Source: Alisma plantago-aquatica
Lineage: Eukaryota > Streptophyta > Magnoliopsida > Alismatales > Alismataceae
Direction of reading: 5' to 3'
Assembly (NCBI GenBank): GCA_963693085.1
Contig: OY856409.1
Span: forward strand, 240,441,058 to 240,505,057
Length of the DNA: 64,000 bases
The translations under genes were made by a program, and so were the position numbers. Shown here piece by piece: positions 24,401 to 37,143 of the stretch (positions are counted from its first letter, which is position 1; the number at the start of each line of letters is the position of its first letter). The notes under the pieces are model-generated. The model worked only from the letters and a program-made list of their open reading frames with translations. It ran no database searches and had not been told where the DNA came from.

Positions 24401-25588
24401 ATAAGATACCATGGTCAAACTGAGGATTGAAGCAAGCATCTCAGAGTTGGAATCTTCAATTCGAAAAAATAGTCAAAGGGTTTGACTTGAGTCAGAATGA
24501 AGATGGAATCTATGATTACAAAAAGTTTAGTGGGAGCATATTGATATTCTACATAATGATGCAGAATAACGCCCTTATCCATTAAATTAAAACCTGACAA
24601 GGAAAATACCTTCTACATGAAGGGTTTAGGAAAAGCATCCTATGTGATAGGGATCGAGGTCTATTGAGATAGATCTGGAAAGCTTCTTCACCTATGTAAA
24701 AGCACATACATTGGTAAGATGCTGAAGGGTTCAGCGTGCAAGACTCAATGAGAAAAAACTTGTCCATTTTCCATGGAGTCAGTCTTTCAAGAGCCTAGTG
24801 TCCTAGTTCTTATAAAGAATAGGGACACATGGATAGATTACATTGGATCTATCTTGAATGCAATACTATGTACTTATCCTGTTATTTCGTATGTATTGGA
24901 CATGATGAGAGGATATCCAGACATCTCATATGTATTGACATGATGAGAGGACACAAATATACCTACCTAGAAATCTTGTATGTATTGGACATGACGAGAG
25001 GGTATATGCCAAATACCAGTGAGAGTCACTGAACTACCATAATGAACATCCTTAGGTGCTTGTAAAGAACTTAAAGGATTGGTTACTTGGTTATGGTAAT
25101 AAGGAAGAGTTGGATGTAAAGGGTTACACCCATGCAAGCTTCCAGACTGATAAAATGATAGCAATAGTGTTTCACATTAAATGCAAACTATAAGCTAGAA
25201 AGGGTTCTGAGCTAATTATAGTTGCTTTAATATACAAAAGAAGATAAATATCTCTGTGTTGTGAGAACAATAGAGGATATTATATGGATCAAGAAGTTCA
25301 TATGGGTGAACTTATGTGAGGTTCCAAACAATTGATGACATAGTAGAAATACCGATGACAAAAATTGAGCTACTAGTTAGGCTGGAAATCTTGGATATCA
25401 TACTATGGCACTTTCATCTCATACGAATAGTTGTACAATGAAGAGATGTGAAAATTTCAAAATACCAACTTAAGGCAAACGTTGTTAAACTTGCTATAAA
25501 AGCACTTGCGCAGCAGAAGCATAAAGGTCATGTTAGGTCTCTCAGGATGAGATCCATGGGTAATTGGTTCTAAGTGCATGTGGGAGTT
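21455..25588 (+). pseudogene. Copia-1 gag-pol (decayed)
   Basis: Stops and indels break every domain, but the order is clear. Gag at 22240-22430: YNVSKVLIECIPTKGGP and KPHVLNVIGHVE. Integrase at about 23140-23600: LGLVHTDVHRPFW, YLIIITDT, and later YEMWHGKCP (the PYE-WHGKKP block). RT at 24090-24800: DPPRGVKPIGC followed by WVF, IWHMDVKTTFLN, EDVYVTQPNGF, then a GIEVYRDRSGKLLGL-like and MLKRFSVQDS-like stretch. RNase H-linked segments at 25040-25180. The YVDD motif is not preserved. The 3' end has a purine-rich GTGGGAG just before the LTR at 25589. Confidence 0.82.
24875..25010 (+). repeat. short direct repeats in Copia-1 pol
   Basis: The phrase CGTATGTATTGGACATGATG followed by AGAGGAtA recurs three times with variation (about 24887, 24928 and 24978). 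The coding phrase ...YVLDMMRGY is thus triplicated where intact copia elements have a single VM--TRPDIAYAV block. It is likely a local tandem duplication in the dead gene. Confidence 0.6.
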
Positions 25589-25761
25589 TGTTGGTATGTA
25601 TGCCTAGAGAGCCAATCATATGATGATTGGGATATGGCATTAGATACCTGATTTGATAAAAATAAAGGCATGTTTCCAATTTATTTTGTATATTCAGTTA
25701 TGAGATAATGAATTACATAATAAATGTATAGAGAATGATATTACTCAATCATGTATGTCTT
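25589..25761 (+). repeat. Copia-1 3' LTR, first segment
   Basis: Matches 7438-7611 of the 5' LTR (TGTTGGTATGTATGCC...ATGTATGTCTT). It is interrupted at GTCTT by the solo LTR at 25762. Confidence 0.88.
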
Positions 25762-27861
25762 TGATACGGCCACAATCGTGCGTCTGAAAGGAGGTAGACT
25801 CAGAAGGATTGAAATTTAAATTTATAACCCGAAACCTTCAAGGACCCCCGCAACATCATTAGGGAGTCAGAGTATATATACGCGGTCGAACATAGGGATG
25901 TGGGGACGTTTAAGACACTTAAGATCTCACATGTTAAATTAGATAAGCCAACTTGGAAGTCAATAAAAGTATGGAGCTAGAACTAGTCTAGTAGATTGTC
26001 ACGAAATAAAACAAAACAAAGAAAACAAAACAAAATAGAGTATGTTAGATTCTACTAATTAGAGAGGAGTTCTTGGCTATGTAACCACAAATTGGGCAGT
26101 CTATGCACCCATTTTTAGACGTAGACAACCCTCCAACACCCCAGCAAGCAACCTACATCCTAACATAGTATGTATTGTGGTATTTGTTCATGTGGGGTCA
26201 TCCCACTTGCTTTCATGCAGCGTGACTAAAACCCATTAATGACATGAAAGCCCTCTTGAGGATGAAAAATCAACACCCTAGAATATTCTAGATACCCTTC
26301 CAGGTCTAGAATATTTTGAGGTGTTTGGAACATGTGTGATCTGGGCAGAACCTAGTAGTGGGCCTGACTGTGCTGGGCTGGGCCCAGCCGTGCCCAGGTC
26401 TATGGTTCTACACAGATAACCTTGAACCATCCTCCTTTTAGATTTTGATGCAAACTATCTTCTCTTATCTATTTATACAATGAATCTCTCGATATAGGTA
26501 GAAATAGAAGTTCAAGAAAGAAACAGATCAACCAAACTAGCAATCATAACTAGATAGAGAAGATAGAACAAAAAATAAACTCGATCTGAAATAAAACCAC
26601 TTGCTTAATGTAAAAGTACATAAGCATGCCCAAACGAGCTACATAGCCAAGAAGGAGATCATCTAGCCATGGACAAGCATAGTTGGCACCGAACAAAGAT
26701 GGAAGAACATCATTTGTATATAAACAAAGGAGAATAGTAGAAGAAAGGAGAAGAAGAGGAGATTTAGCATGTGGAGGAGAGGTGGTTCTCACTCCTTAGC
26801 CTCTGTATAGGTTGAATCTCATCTTTCGGTCATCCTCCTTGGTCTTCTTGACTCCTTGGCCTCCTTTCTCTTCGATTCCACCCCAAAGTGTAGCTTGGTG
26901 GGTATATGGAGGTTGATGATGGTTGAGAATGGTAGGATACGGGTGAACGGTGGTGTAAAATGACGATGGATGGAAGCAAACTGGAGGAACGAATGTAGGA
27001 TGAGAACTTCAGACCTTTTAGACTTGGAACTCTCCCATGGGACTATGGGAACCAAGAATAAGCCAACCACACATGGAACTAGAAAAATCTCAGAACCCCC
27101 CTCCAAGTCACAAGGGGTGGGTATTTATTGGTGAAGGCAAAGTGTATGCAATGAGTGGTCGTGGCACCTGTCTTGGTCGTGGCCTTGGTCTCGGCTCAAC
27201 TATGCCAGGATGGGCATGGTCGTGCTAGGGGTCATGGTCGATGCAGATCCTATGGTCAAGGTAGATCTCACTATCAAGGCAGATACCTTGGTCGAGACAG
27301 ACATCGTAGTCGAGGTGGTTGTGCCGCAGTTGCGGTCATTTGCTGCGGTCGCACTGGTGTACCACAGTCGCGCAGGGGTTTCAGTCACGACGTCTTGGCC
27401 TCGGCCCGACTGTGCCGAGCTGGGCCCGGTCGTACTGAGTGTCAGTTGACATGACGTCTTGGCCGTGATCACAACATCATGGAACAAACCCACCCCCACG
27501 TGTGGGGGGGGTGGGGGAGGGGGCTATTACTGGTGGTCGATGGGCCCGCATCGATGAACCTTTTGATTGGTGAGGTTGCATTCTGATAAAGGACTCACCA
27601 TCGAAAATAGGGTCCAAGATATCCAAAGTTTCTTGGGCCCTAAGCTGATGCACAAAATGCGATGTTTGTGGGGTAGGATCTGGAGAAATAAAATATTTTT
27701 GAGTTTGGTGCCTGCAGGTTCCAAAATTGGCTAATTGGGCAACTTTATCAACAAATTACTAAAAGATAAGGACCTAGGGATATTTTGGGAATATTAAGGC
27801 TATAATGACACAAAACTATAAATAAATGCTTAGCGTAAATGCCTGAATTTGAGTGTTATCA
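25762..27861 (+). mobile_element. solo LTR (2.1 kb) inserted in the Copia-1 3' LTR
   Basis: Begins TGATACGGCC and ends GTTATCA, flanked by the perfect 5-bp duplication GTCTT (25757-25761 and 27862-27866). The uninterrupted sister LTR shows the empty site. It has TG...CA ends, no interior genes and no second LTR, the outcome of LTR-LTR recombination. It contains a GC-rich run at 27150-27480 dense in GGTCGTGG/GGTCGAG-type words and a homopolymer-rich stretch CACGTGTGGGGGGGGTGGGG at about 27499. The superfamily cannot be decided without an interior. A non-autonomous element is less likely. Strand is arbitrary. Confidence 0.8.
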
Positions 27862-29971
27862 GTCTTCAAGTACGTGACTTAGAAGAATGAGATCATACAG
27901 ATGTTAAGAGTGTATACATTCTCATTATGTACCTGATCAGTTGTTATTATGGAAGGTTGATAGAAAACAATAACACATAAGATCAGAGTGTGAGTTGGTT
28001 GATGACTAAATCTCATTATTCATGATATGGCAATAATCAAACCAAGTACATAGATACATGTTAGAGAATAGTGTATCAAACCGACCCATTGTGAGGCTGA
28101 CACATGGAAGCCATCATCATGGAAGTCATAGTCATCTCTCATAATGATGGTGGTGATTGTGGTTCTTAGACCTAAAATCACTACACTCATCACATGTTGT
28201 TGGGTACACTTTGACATCATCAAAATTAGTCCTGAAACATGGGTTGTTATAGTGGTGATAATTGGGTGACTTTGACACATGGGATTGACTATGAGTGATA
28301 GATATGGAATTTGTCCCTCTGATACGAGTACGATACCCAAGGCCTCTTAATTAGCGAGACTAAGAAAAGTTTGGTCATACGTATGTGAGTCAATGTGTGA
28401 TATTGAGCTTACATATATCTCATGCAATCTTCTCTAGTTCAAGGAACAAGATTGAACAATAATGAGGATGAGTGATCCATGCCTCTAGTTCAATATGGAT
28501 ATCAGTGACAAAGAAACTATACAAACACTATAACACCATACATAGATTGTAGGTAGATGTTGCTCTCCAACTTTCCATTCACAAGGGTAGCAATGATGTG
28601 CGACTAGGAACCACTCTTTGCTTGTGATGTCATAAGTTAGTTATGGACATTCACTGCCAATGTGATATGGGACCTATAGGGTCACACACATAGGATATCA
28701 ACTAGAAGAGGAGTTTGATCTTGAATGATAATTGAATTAAGTACTAAAGTATTTAAATACTCAATCCACACAATAGATTGATGGATTGGCTGACGGATTT
28801 TCCAAATGACCATCTCACTGGGTGAGATGACCGTTTGGGCAGCCAAACGGGCATCTCAAGTGTTGAGACGGCCGTTTGGGTTGTCGTGCAGATTAGAAAT
28901 TGAATTGGCTTAGTTCTGACCTATGAACTGACCAGTTCAAGCTGTTGAACCGATTAGCTTGACTCGAACTCACCAGACGGTTGTTTGGGTGAGTGAGACG
29001 GGCATCTCGCTTGTGTGAGATGGCCCAATTGAGATGAATAAAACTTCTAGAGTTTTCCCTATCTAATTTCAATTGCACATACTTGGGGTGCAAGTAAATT
29101 AACGTATGACATTATTAAGAAATGATTTGCCAAATTGTATCTATCTGGGAAAGCATGAAATGACTGTTGCACTTAGTGAAATGACTTTCTCATGTGCGAG
29201 ATGACCGTCTCACTTGACAAGATGATCATTTCATCGCACGTAGGTTGTGAAACTTCCAGAAAAGTTGTGAAAATTCAAGATCTACTTGTTTGTTCCACTC
29301 TTGCTTTAGTCTCACTTTGGTTGGGGACTGGGAACCCTGATCCTAACCCCTCCTATATATAGAGGGCTATTGGGGGATTCCCAGAGCACAACTATAACAC
29401 ATACATTTGAGAATCAGTTGCTCTGACAATTCTTCTCCTCTCTGGTTGTGATAATAATAAGAGCCCATGCAAGTCCTACTCGACTTGGGAGGGATAGCCA
29501 CGGGAGAGAAACAAATAAGGATCATTTTTGTGGGAGAGAATGTTGGTGACTAGTACACCAAGGGGAGGGACAACTCCTTCATATCCATTCATGCAGGACA
29601 AAAGAAGTTTTAGTTGGTCTGGGTGGACTAATCTAGAGGAAGGAATCTATTGGCTGTCGCTAGGAGGGCAAAGTCAACTTGCAGTCTGTGGTGAGATATG
29701 AGGAGTTGTTGTAGCAATTATTCGAGTCTATTTTCCATGGAGGAGCAGTTAGATGAGTCTGAGTGTGACTAGAAGTTGCACAACCACTGTCCAAGATAGA
29801 GTGCACACCTACATCGATGAGGATTGTTGTTGGACTTTCTCTAGGACCAGGTATATCTTTATGAAACCATCCTTCCCATTGCATAGTTATTGACGCGATC
29901 TGCTGGTTTATGGGAAATATGTCAGTAAAATTTTTGTTTCCACTTCCTATCTAATGTTGTATTTCCCTACT
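27862..29971 (+). repeat. Copia-1 3' LTR, second segment
   Basis: Continues the alignment to the 5' LTR from about 7607 to 9716. TATA box TATATATA is at 29354-29361. Words of the AGACGGCCGTTT type recur at 28800-29000. It ends at 29970-29971, where the terminal A appears changed to T. Confidence 0.88.
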
Positions 29972-31212
29972 GGATCTTCTTTGGAGTCAACAACCTCTTA
30001 TAAATCATATCATGAAGTCAATAATGCCTCACATCAATGTGCTTTGTCCGTATATGTTGCATTGTGCTCTTACTCAAGACAATAACACTCGAACTATTAC
30101 AAAAAAAATAGTTAGGTTGATCTAATTCATTCCCAACTCTCCCAAAAATCTCACAATCTAGAGTATTTCTTTTTGTGCTTCTGATGCTAGAATGTACTCC
30201 ACCTCTATCATAGAAAATACAAAAAAAATTAAAACTTGAACTTCCAAGATATGGCACCCCCTACAAAAGTGATAACATACCCAGAGGTAGACTTCCTATG
30301 ATTAATATCACCTATCATGTCAGCATTAATGAAGCCCTTCAAAACTGGTTCAGAATCACCAAACATAAAACATATGTTTCTTGTGCCTCATAAGTATCTG
30401 AAGATCCACTTGACCGCCTCCTAGTAATATTTTATAGGTTTGAGAGAAACCTGCTTGCAATGCCAATGACATGAGAAATATTAGGATGGGTACACATCAT
30501 CATGTACATCAAACTCCCCACAATACGAGAATAGGGAATACTGACGATCTCCTCCTTCTCCTTGTTCATAGATGGGCATGACTTCTTACTTAGCTTGAAG
30601 CGACCTGATATTAGAATACTCACATCTTTGGCTTTGCTCATATTGAATCGCTCAAGAATCCATTCAACATAACTCTATTGTGACAATCACAACCAGCTTT
30701 GTTTTCTTTCACGTGTGATATGTATTCCCAAAAGTTGTGTGTTGGTCGCAAATCCTTCATCCCAAAGGCTTTATAAAGCTTTGTCTTCAGTTTTCTAATC
30801 AAACTGAGATCATGACTTACTATCAACATGTCATCCACATAGAGAAACAGAATAATGAACTTATCATTGGAAAACCTCATGTTGTAAACACATGGATCTG
30901 ATTGTCTTCTAGTACTCATGACTCTGCATGAATGAATCAAACATTTTGTGAAACTGTCTAAGAGTTTGTTTCAAACCATAGAAACTCTTATTCAATCTGT
31001 AGACTAAGTGCTTTTTCCCCTTCTCCTAAAAACCTTCTGGCTACTCCATGTAGATCACCTCAACTAGCTCACCATGAAAAAATATTGTCTTCACATCCAT
31101 TTTCTCAAGATCTAGATCAAGGCGAGCAACCAAACCTAGAATCAATCTAAGAGAAGTCATTTTCACAATAAGAGAAAATATCTCATCAAAATCCACCCTT
31201 GGTGTCATTTCT

Positions 31213-31337
31213 CTTCCCAAGGGTCAGAGAGCACTAAAGAACAAGTGGGTTTATTGGATGAAGAGAAATGACAACAACAAGAATATCAGATACAGACCCA
31301 TACTAGTGTTCTTTAGTGCTCTCTGACCCTTGGGAAG
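31213..31337. repeat. 31-bp perfect inverted repeats around an inverted RT fragment
   Basis: Arms 31213-31243 (CTTCCCAAGGGTCAGAGAGC...) and 31307-31337 are exact reverse complements, separated by 63 bp. The + strand here reads LPKGQRALKNKWVY, then WMKRN and IRYRP, a conserved copia RT block, although the rest of the gene is on the minus strand. The block is therefore inverted with its leading edge duplicated. A second 13-bp inverted pair is TGTCATTTCTCTT at 31203-31215 with its complement at 31261-31273. Confidence 0.85.
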
Positions 31338-31344
31338 CACCAAT

Positions 31345-32335
31345 TTGATCAAATACAAGCTAAAGTCAATGCAAATGCACTTCTATGAAAAATGCCCTAA
31401 ACGGCTTAGAACAGTTTTTGTAATCATTTGTATTGATGTTATGACTTGTAATTAAAATGAGAAAAAATTAGGAGCACATAAAATGAATGTTTAAATACTC
31501 AAATGACAATTTCCAAAATGCATCACAGGCACCCTTGTCGGCCAAGTTTCCCTCTCAAAAACTCGACTGACACCTAGATCGTCTTGGATACTGCCAGGTT
31601 CGGCTGAGTCTATTCGGCTGACAACTCATTCGACACCCTGTACTGACCAAATCAGATTTATGTTGTCATCTAGGTTTCATATAGGATAAACTTGACCATC
31701 ACTTCAAATTTTCTTTGTCTCATAGTACTATCGGTCAAGTTTACTTCATTGAAACTCGACCACCTACACTGTATGGACTATGAAGAAAAAGTATTTCTAG
31801 TTGTTGGAGTGTTGCAAACATAAAAAATAAATCTGTTGCAATACCCAAAATGACTAGAATTCATTCCCAAGTGAATCTAGTGTCTAGTAGACATCCCCAA
31901 CTATAAATAGGGACCCTTGGGCTTCATCCCAAGTTTGCCTCTTATGCTCCAAGCTTTAGTTGAGTGGATTTTTCTACTAAGAGCCCCTTTCTCTCTCTTG
32001 GTTACTAATCAAAACATCATTATGAGTGAGAGAGGCTATGTGTGAGAGAGCTACTTCATTGTACTTTTGTAAGGCACTCTAATCTTCCCTTTCCCAATCC
32101 CTTTCTCAAGAGCAGAGTTGGTGAAAGCTTCTCCAAGGTGAAGACAAAAGATCCTTTAGAAGAGTGGGTAATTCCTTCAAGGTAGAAGATTTGTTGCAAG
32201 AGGAGAGCTCCTTGGTGAAGGTGTCCAACTCGTTGCAAAAGTAGATAATCCCTTATAGAGGTTGAAGACTCTTAATTGAAGGATAGGTAAGACTTTGTAA
32301 GGATAATATACTAATTTTTTAGATATCTAGATGAA
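31345..32335 (+). mobile_element. solo LTR inside Copia-2 pol (limits approximate)
   Basis: Noncoding stretch separating the integrase/RT linker from the RT block of Copia-2. It has a good TATA box on the + strand (TATAAATA at 31902-31909 in AACTATAAATAGGGAC). It also has an upstream region with CGGCCAAG/CGGCTGA/CGGTCAAG/CTCGACC words (31530-31770) and a purine-rich R-U5-like part downstream, the same layout as the Sire-1 LTR. I could not identify the exact ends or a target duplication. Confidence 0.55.
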
Positions 32336-34798
32336 GGATGAAAAAATCTGTCATACCTCCTCAACTGCTGGTTTGAGGACTCTTCCTATTCATTATGCTC
32401 CTTGTGCCCATATGCCTCTGATTGTGAGTCCAAATCACTAATATGTACATCTAAAACAGGAACACTTGATGTGCTATCACTTTGCTACTCTAGGGGATCA
32501 TGCTTCTCTTCCTCATCATCTGAAGACTGCACCTCTAAATAAGATGAAGCATCCTCATACTCATCAGAAGAAGAATTATCACCTGATCCTACATCATGTG
32601 CATCATCAGTCTCATGCTCTCTCACTATCTGACTCTCACAGAAAATCACATCTTTGTGTCTTCTCATTATCTTTTTCATAGGATCCCAGAACCTGTAGAC
32701 AAACTACTGATCTCCATAACCAAAAAAGATACATGGCACCACTTTATCATCCAACTTTTACCTCTTTTTGTTTGGAACATGTGCATAAGCCTTGCACCCC
32801 CATACTCACAAATGAGCATAAGAAGCATCCTTTACTACCCATACCTTCTTAGGTATATCAAACCCCAAAGGAACTGATGTTGATTGATCAATCAAATAGC
32901 AGGCAATACTCACTACCTCACCCCAAAATATCTTTAGCAGCCGTGTAGTCTTCAACATGCATCTGACTTTTTCAACTATTATATGGTCCATCCTCTCAGC
33001 TATACCATTGTGTTGTGGTGTGTTGGGATCTGTCCTTTCATGTTATATCCCATGTTTTTTTTAGTAATCCTAGAACTCCTTGGAGGTGTACTCTCTCTTA
33101 TTGTCCATGTGGAGACACTTCAACATTTTCTCTATCTCTTGGTCTACCATGGCATGGAATTTCTAAAAACACTAAAAGACATGATCCTTGGTCTTCAACA
33201 AGTAGACTCACACCTTCCTAGATGCATCATTAAAGAATGTGAAAAAATACCTATTGCCACCCAATGAAGCTACCTCAAAATAGAGCACATACATTGGAAT
33301 CGACCAACTATAGAAGCTATCACTTCACCTTTTATCTTGTCTTGAAAGAAACTCGTCGATGCTTTCTTGTCTAAAATGCATCACATGAAATGAGACCGGT
33401 GTCCTTGCCAAAATAAATCAACCCCTACTTTGATAGTAACTACAAGCCGTTCTCACTCATGTGTCCTAGTCGTCTATGCCATAGATCTTCCTAGTGATCC
33501 TCAACCACATGTATATCATTGCCTTTGAGAACTCTAAGTTGGGTATTGTATAATGAGCAATACAATTTGACCCATACAATAACCAAAGCCCTTTTTGTGA
33601 TGTTTACATTTGACACCACCAAAATCCAGAAGCCAACCTTCTCTATCAAAGAAAAAACCAGATATCAAATTGAGCCGCAAATTTAGAACGTGATGAATAG
33701 CCTTTAGAGTGAGTGTCCAACTAACACTTGCTTGAATAAAAAAAGTCTCCAATCCTAATAATTCTGGAGAAGTTGGAATTTCCCGTATTTACCCTCTGGA
33801 AGTCTTCCTTATTGTATGAAATGAAGTACTCCTTACTACATGAAACATGATAAGAAGCTGCAGTATCCATAAACCACTCAAAATCATCATCATCTGTATG
33901 CAAATACTACTCCTAGACTGTCAAGAGTAAATAATCATCATCATCCCTGTCTTTTGACATTATCGTGGTATTCTTGTCATCATCCTTCTTGTCTTTGGCT
34001 TCCGACCCATGTTTATTTTTCCAAACCTTTCCATACTTTTTGAAATGACCCATCTTTCTACAATGGAAGCATTCATCTACTCTTTGAGTTGGATCTTCCA
34101 TGAGACTTCCCATGGTCCTGGGACTCACTACAACTCTAACATCTGTCATAGTCTTTCACTTTGTCAGTTCCCATGTGATCTATGAAGTGCACCTATGACC
34201 CGCTATCCCCTGAGGCTCATTGTCGAATCTCTTCATGAACTGCTCTTCACTTGCTCAACTGTCAACTTGCCTCCCCATGCTAAGTTGTTGACCGTGACTA
34301 TGAGCATCTACCAAATGTTAAGTAATGATCCTAGAAGAAGTAGAGCATGAAATTAATCATAAAGAATCATATTCATGGCCCCCAGTTGATTTATAAGGCT
34401 TTGGAATGTATTCCTATGCTCAGTGATTCTTGTACAATGTTAGTATTTTTGGTTCACCAATTTCCCAATCAAGAAATCTTTATTTGTAGAAGTCTTCTCC
34501 TCGTATAATTTCTTAAGCTTTTTCCACAAATCTTTGGCATCAGTCTCCTCTGAGACTTAATGGAACACATAAATATTGAGCCACTTTTGCACCGTTCTGA
34601 TTGTCTTCCTATTTAGTTTCTTCCAATCTACATCAAAAACATTTTTTAGCTTTTGTCCCTCTGTTGCATCTTACAAATCCTTACAATAAAGAATATCTTC
34701 CATCTTGAATTTTTGTAGCTATTAATTTGTGCTCGTCAACTTTACCATCTTTGTGGCATCATCTTTCCCCATCTGGATGTGTATCTTCCCAAAATGGG

Positions 34799-34811
34799 AT
34801 TCGATACCACT
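34799..34811 (-). other. Copia-2 primer-binding site (degenerate)
   Basis: The minus strand reads TGGTATCGAATCC two bases after the LTR end. It is a diverged copy of the initiator-tRNA site TGGTATCAGAGCC. Confidence 0.6.
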
Positions 34812-35461
34812 TGCTAGGTTTGTTTGATGGGAATATGTGAATGTATTTTATGCAACCATGATGCAACAAAAAAGTTATGTGGAAGTATTACCAATGAGTG
34901 TGTAAATCCAAGATAAAAATTGTAGGTAGATAGAGGAAAGAAAAATGCCATATTTTTACTTAGAAAACCCTCACAATGTGTAAGGGAAAAATCATAGGGC
35001 CAACCATGGGAAAATCCACTATAAGAAGCAAAGATAAAAAGTTTCCTCTTGGTTTTTGACCCAAAACTGAGGTAATGTATCAAGAAGGAGAAATATGAAG
35101 ATATAACAACATAGGGAGAGATCCCTACAATTCTACCACCTCAAAACTTCCTAGGAATCTACTATCTTCTACAAATTTGCACAATAGTATATGGCCAGAA
35201 GAAGACACCTGGATGCCTTGGTAGTCCTTCCCACTTCCTTCCTTCTTCCTTTTCTTTTTCTCCCCTTTTCCTTTGCTTTTCCACCCATCTCAGCAGTGAA
35301 TAACAACAAAACACTGCCTTTTTCTATTTGCCAACAACTGCCTTCATTGTTGGGTGTTGGATGTTATTTGGCACAATTGATAGCAGCTCATCTTTTGATT
35401 AGTGGGTGTCAGGGATATATATAATCCTTTTATAGCATCAGGGCAAAGCCCTAATGGGCCA
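34812..35461 (-). repeat. Copia-2 5' LTR, main segment
   Basis: Bounded by the primer site below and interrupted by Athila-2 above. 35030-35460 aligns to 6875-7270. The remaining 36 bp of the LTR, including its minus-strand start, lie at 51488-51523 beyond Athila-2. Short frames on it (for example at 35191) are LTR sequence. Confidence 0.78.
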
Positions 35462-36382
35462 TTCATAACATCCCATTTTGTGAACTTTTACATAAGTTTT
35501 ATTCCTATCCTAGCATAACTTTTAGGGATTTTTCTATTCATTTGAGTACCTTAGGGCCAAAAATTGAATTCATACATTTCTTACTCAGTGCAGGTACATG
35601 CTATGTTGTGACCACGACATGGGTTGTGACAGCGACTACACAATACACTAACATCACGATCGTGGTGGAGCCTCTGCTTTGCAACCCCACACCTCGATCA
35701 CGGCCCCCTTCCAACTGAAATAAAGCATCACGACTGCAATGGGATGGGACTCTGTCACGACCATGGTAGCTACCATGACTGTAAGGAGGAGATTGTCGCG
35801 ACCACAAGCACATGACCCCTGTTAAAGAATCACGGTCAAAACGGTGCCCTACTGTCGCAACCAAAAAACAAGCCATGACTGAGGCGAACTCCCCAGAGCA
35901 CCACGACAGCAATGGAGGTCACGACCAGTCCATGCGTTGTGACCATAACTAAAAGTGAAGTCGGTGGGAAATGTCAATAAATAGGCCCCCACCTCCACCC
36001 ATCAATTGATTAAATTATCAAGGACCACGAAGTGCTACAAAACTCCATAGCCATCCACATTCATCCCATTAGTCTTGGAACTCTGAAGATAAAAGTTAGA
36101 GGAGAGAGAAGATCAATCATCCTCTTCTTTAAAAGAAGGAGTTTCCATCATCCACGCCCACTCCAGATCTAGATCTGGAGAAGTACATTTGGTGTATTGC
36201 CTTCTCCCTTCTCTAGATCTATCATCTCCTTTACGTTGTACCCTTCACCCCCTTCAGTATTCTTGATGTATCTATCCTTCTGTAATTTCATTATGCTACC
36301 CGTTAACATGTGTTACTAAACATTTAACTTGGGTTGGGAGTAGCCACTAAGGCTCTCCCAACATGTATATTCTTTCCTCCCT

Positions 36383-36451
<69 letters not shown>

Positions 36452-37137
36452 TATGATATTATCAATATTATCTCCATACTCTCATTCTTAACGCTTCACT
36501 TGTATGCTTAGCTACCATCTTGTGATGTATGATTGTTGGTGCCTTAAAAGATTAGTGCCACTCTTATCCAAAGTTATAAAGTAGTATGAATGCATGAAAG
36601 TGTTTTCGTACTAAAGCTTAAAGCCATATGGTTTTCTTTATGGTTGGTTGGCTATCATCTCGGGAGAGAGGCCACCTTATAATCTAGATCTATCCTAAAC
36701 TCAAGAGAGGAGGGTATAGACATAATTGATTATTGCTTGTAATCTTGGTAAAGGTATACCAAGGGGTGTGAGTTTTGAATGTTGGTGAGAGATCTTAGTA
36801 GGTGAGACTTGATCCAAGTTTCCTTCCATACTTTTGTTTCTTACTTCTTATTTGACTTTGTTCTCTTGTTTTATTTTCTTTCTTTTTCCTTTCTTTGTTT
36901 TATCTAGAGCATCATCGTTCCTTAAGGAATGACACCTTAATCCACCTTTTCATTTGGGGTGTAGGAGTGTTAGGCTACATGTCCTTAGAAATTACCAACC
37001 TTGTCCCTGTCGTTCGACCCCAATTTACTACATCAGATTCCATATAATAGTTGTGGGGGTCTGAGTGTTGGGTTATAAATGCAAGAGTCGTCTACTCTAG
37101 ATCCGCTTCATTTTGGACATGCTATTTAGGTCGGTCA
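35462..37137 (+). repeat. Athila-2 5' LTR
   Basis: Starts around TTCATAACATCCC (the 3' copy starts TGGATAACATATC) and ends GGTCGGTCA. Positions 35610-35950 carry many CACGAC/GTCGTG/GTCGCGACC words in both orientations. A long (AT)n tract is at 36387-36448. The TATA position has decayed to CAATAAATA (about 35975) compared with TATAAATA in the 3' copy. Confidence 0.82.
36387..36448. repeat. (AT)n microsatellite in the Athila-2 5' LTR
   Basis: About 31 AT units. The matching site in the 3' LTR (about 50794-50804) has only about five units, so the expansion happened after insertion and explains most of the length difference between the LTRs. Confidence 0.95.
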
Positions 37138-37143
37138 ACTTTT

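Larger units (their letters stand above)
29972..34776 (-). pseudogene. Copia-2 gag-pol (minus strand, decayed)
   Basis: Read downwards from 34776. Gag starts MGKDDATKMVKL and includes DLWKKLKKLYEEKTSTNK. It has a defective zinc knuckle CFHCRKMGHFKKYGK (about 34080-34025, last Cys replaced by Gly). The protease has FMDTAASYHVS (about 33870; family DSGASxH). Integrase follows, including a LWHRRLGHMS-like block and, near 32990-32780, FWGEVVSIACYLI and PLGFDIPKKVW. RT has MDVKT and FFHGEL (about 31100) and the catalytic YVDDMLI (about 30835), then GSLMYMMMCTHP. RNase H has RTKHIDVRHY (about 30055). Numerous stops occur. The gene is interrupted by a solo LTR and a small inversion at 31213-31337. 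Its last codons lie at 7301-7437. Confidence 0.88.

Noticed and set aside
27155..27499. Arg/Gly-rich frames of about 80-100 codons on both strands
   Set aside because: They arise from the GC-rich word array of the solo LTR. Several frames are open on both strands at once, typical of low-complexity GC sequence.
32466..33267. Plus-strand frames of up to 94 codons
   Set aside because: They are antisense shadows of the Copia-2 integrase, whose motifs read clearly on the minus strand.
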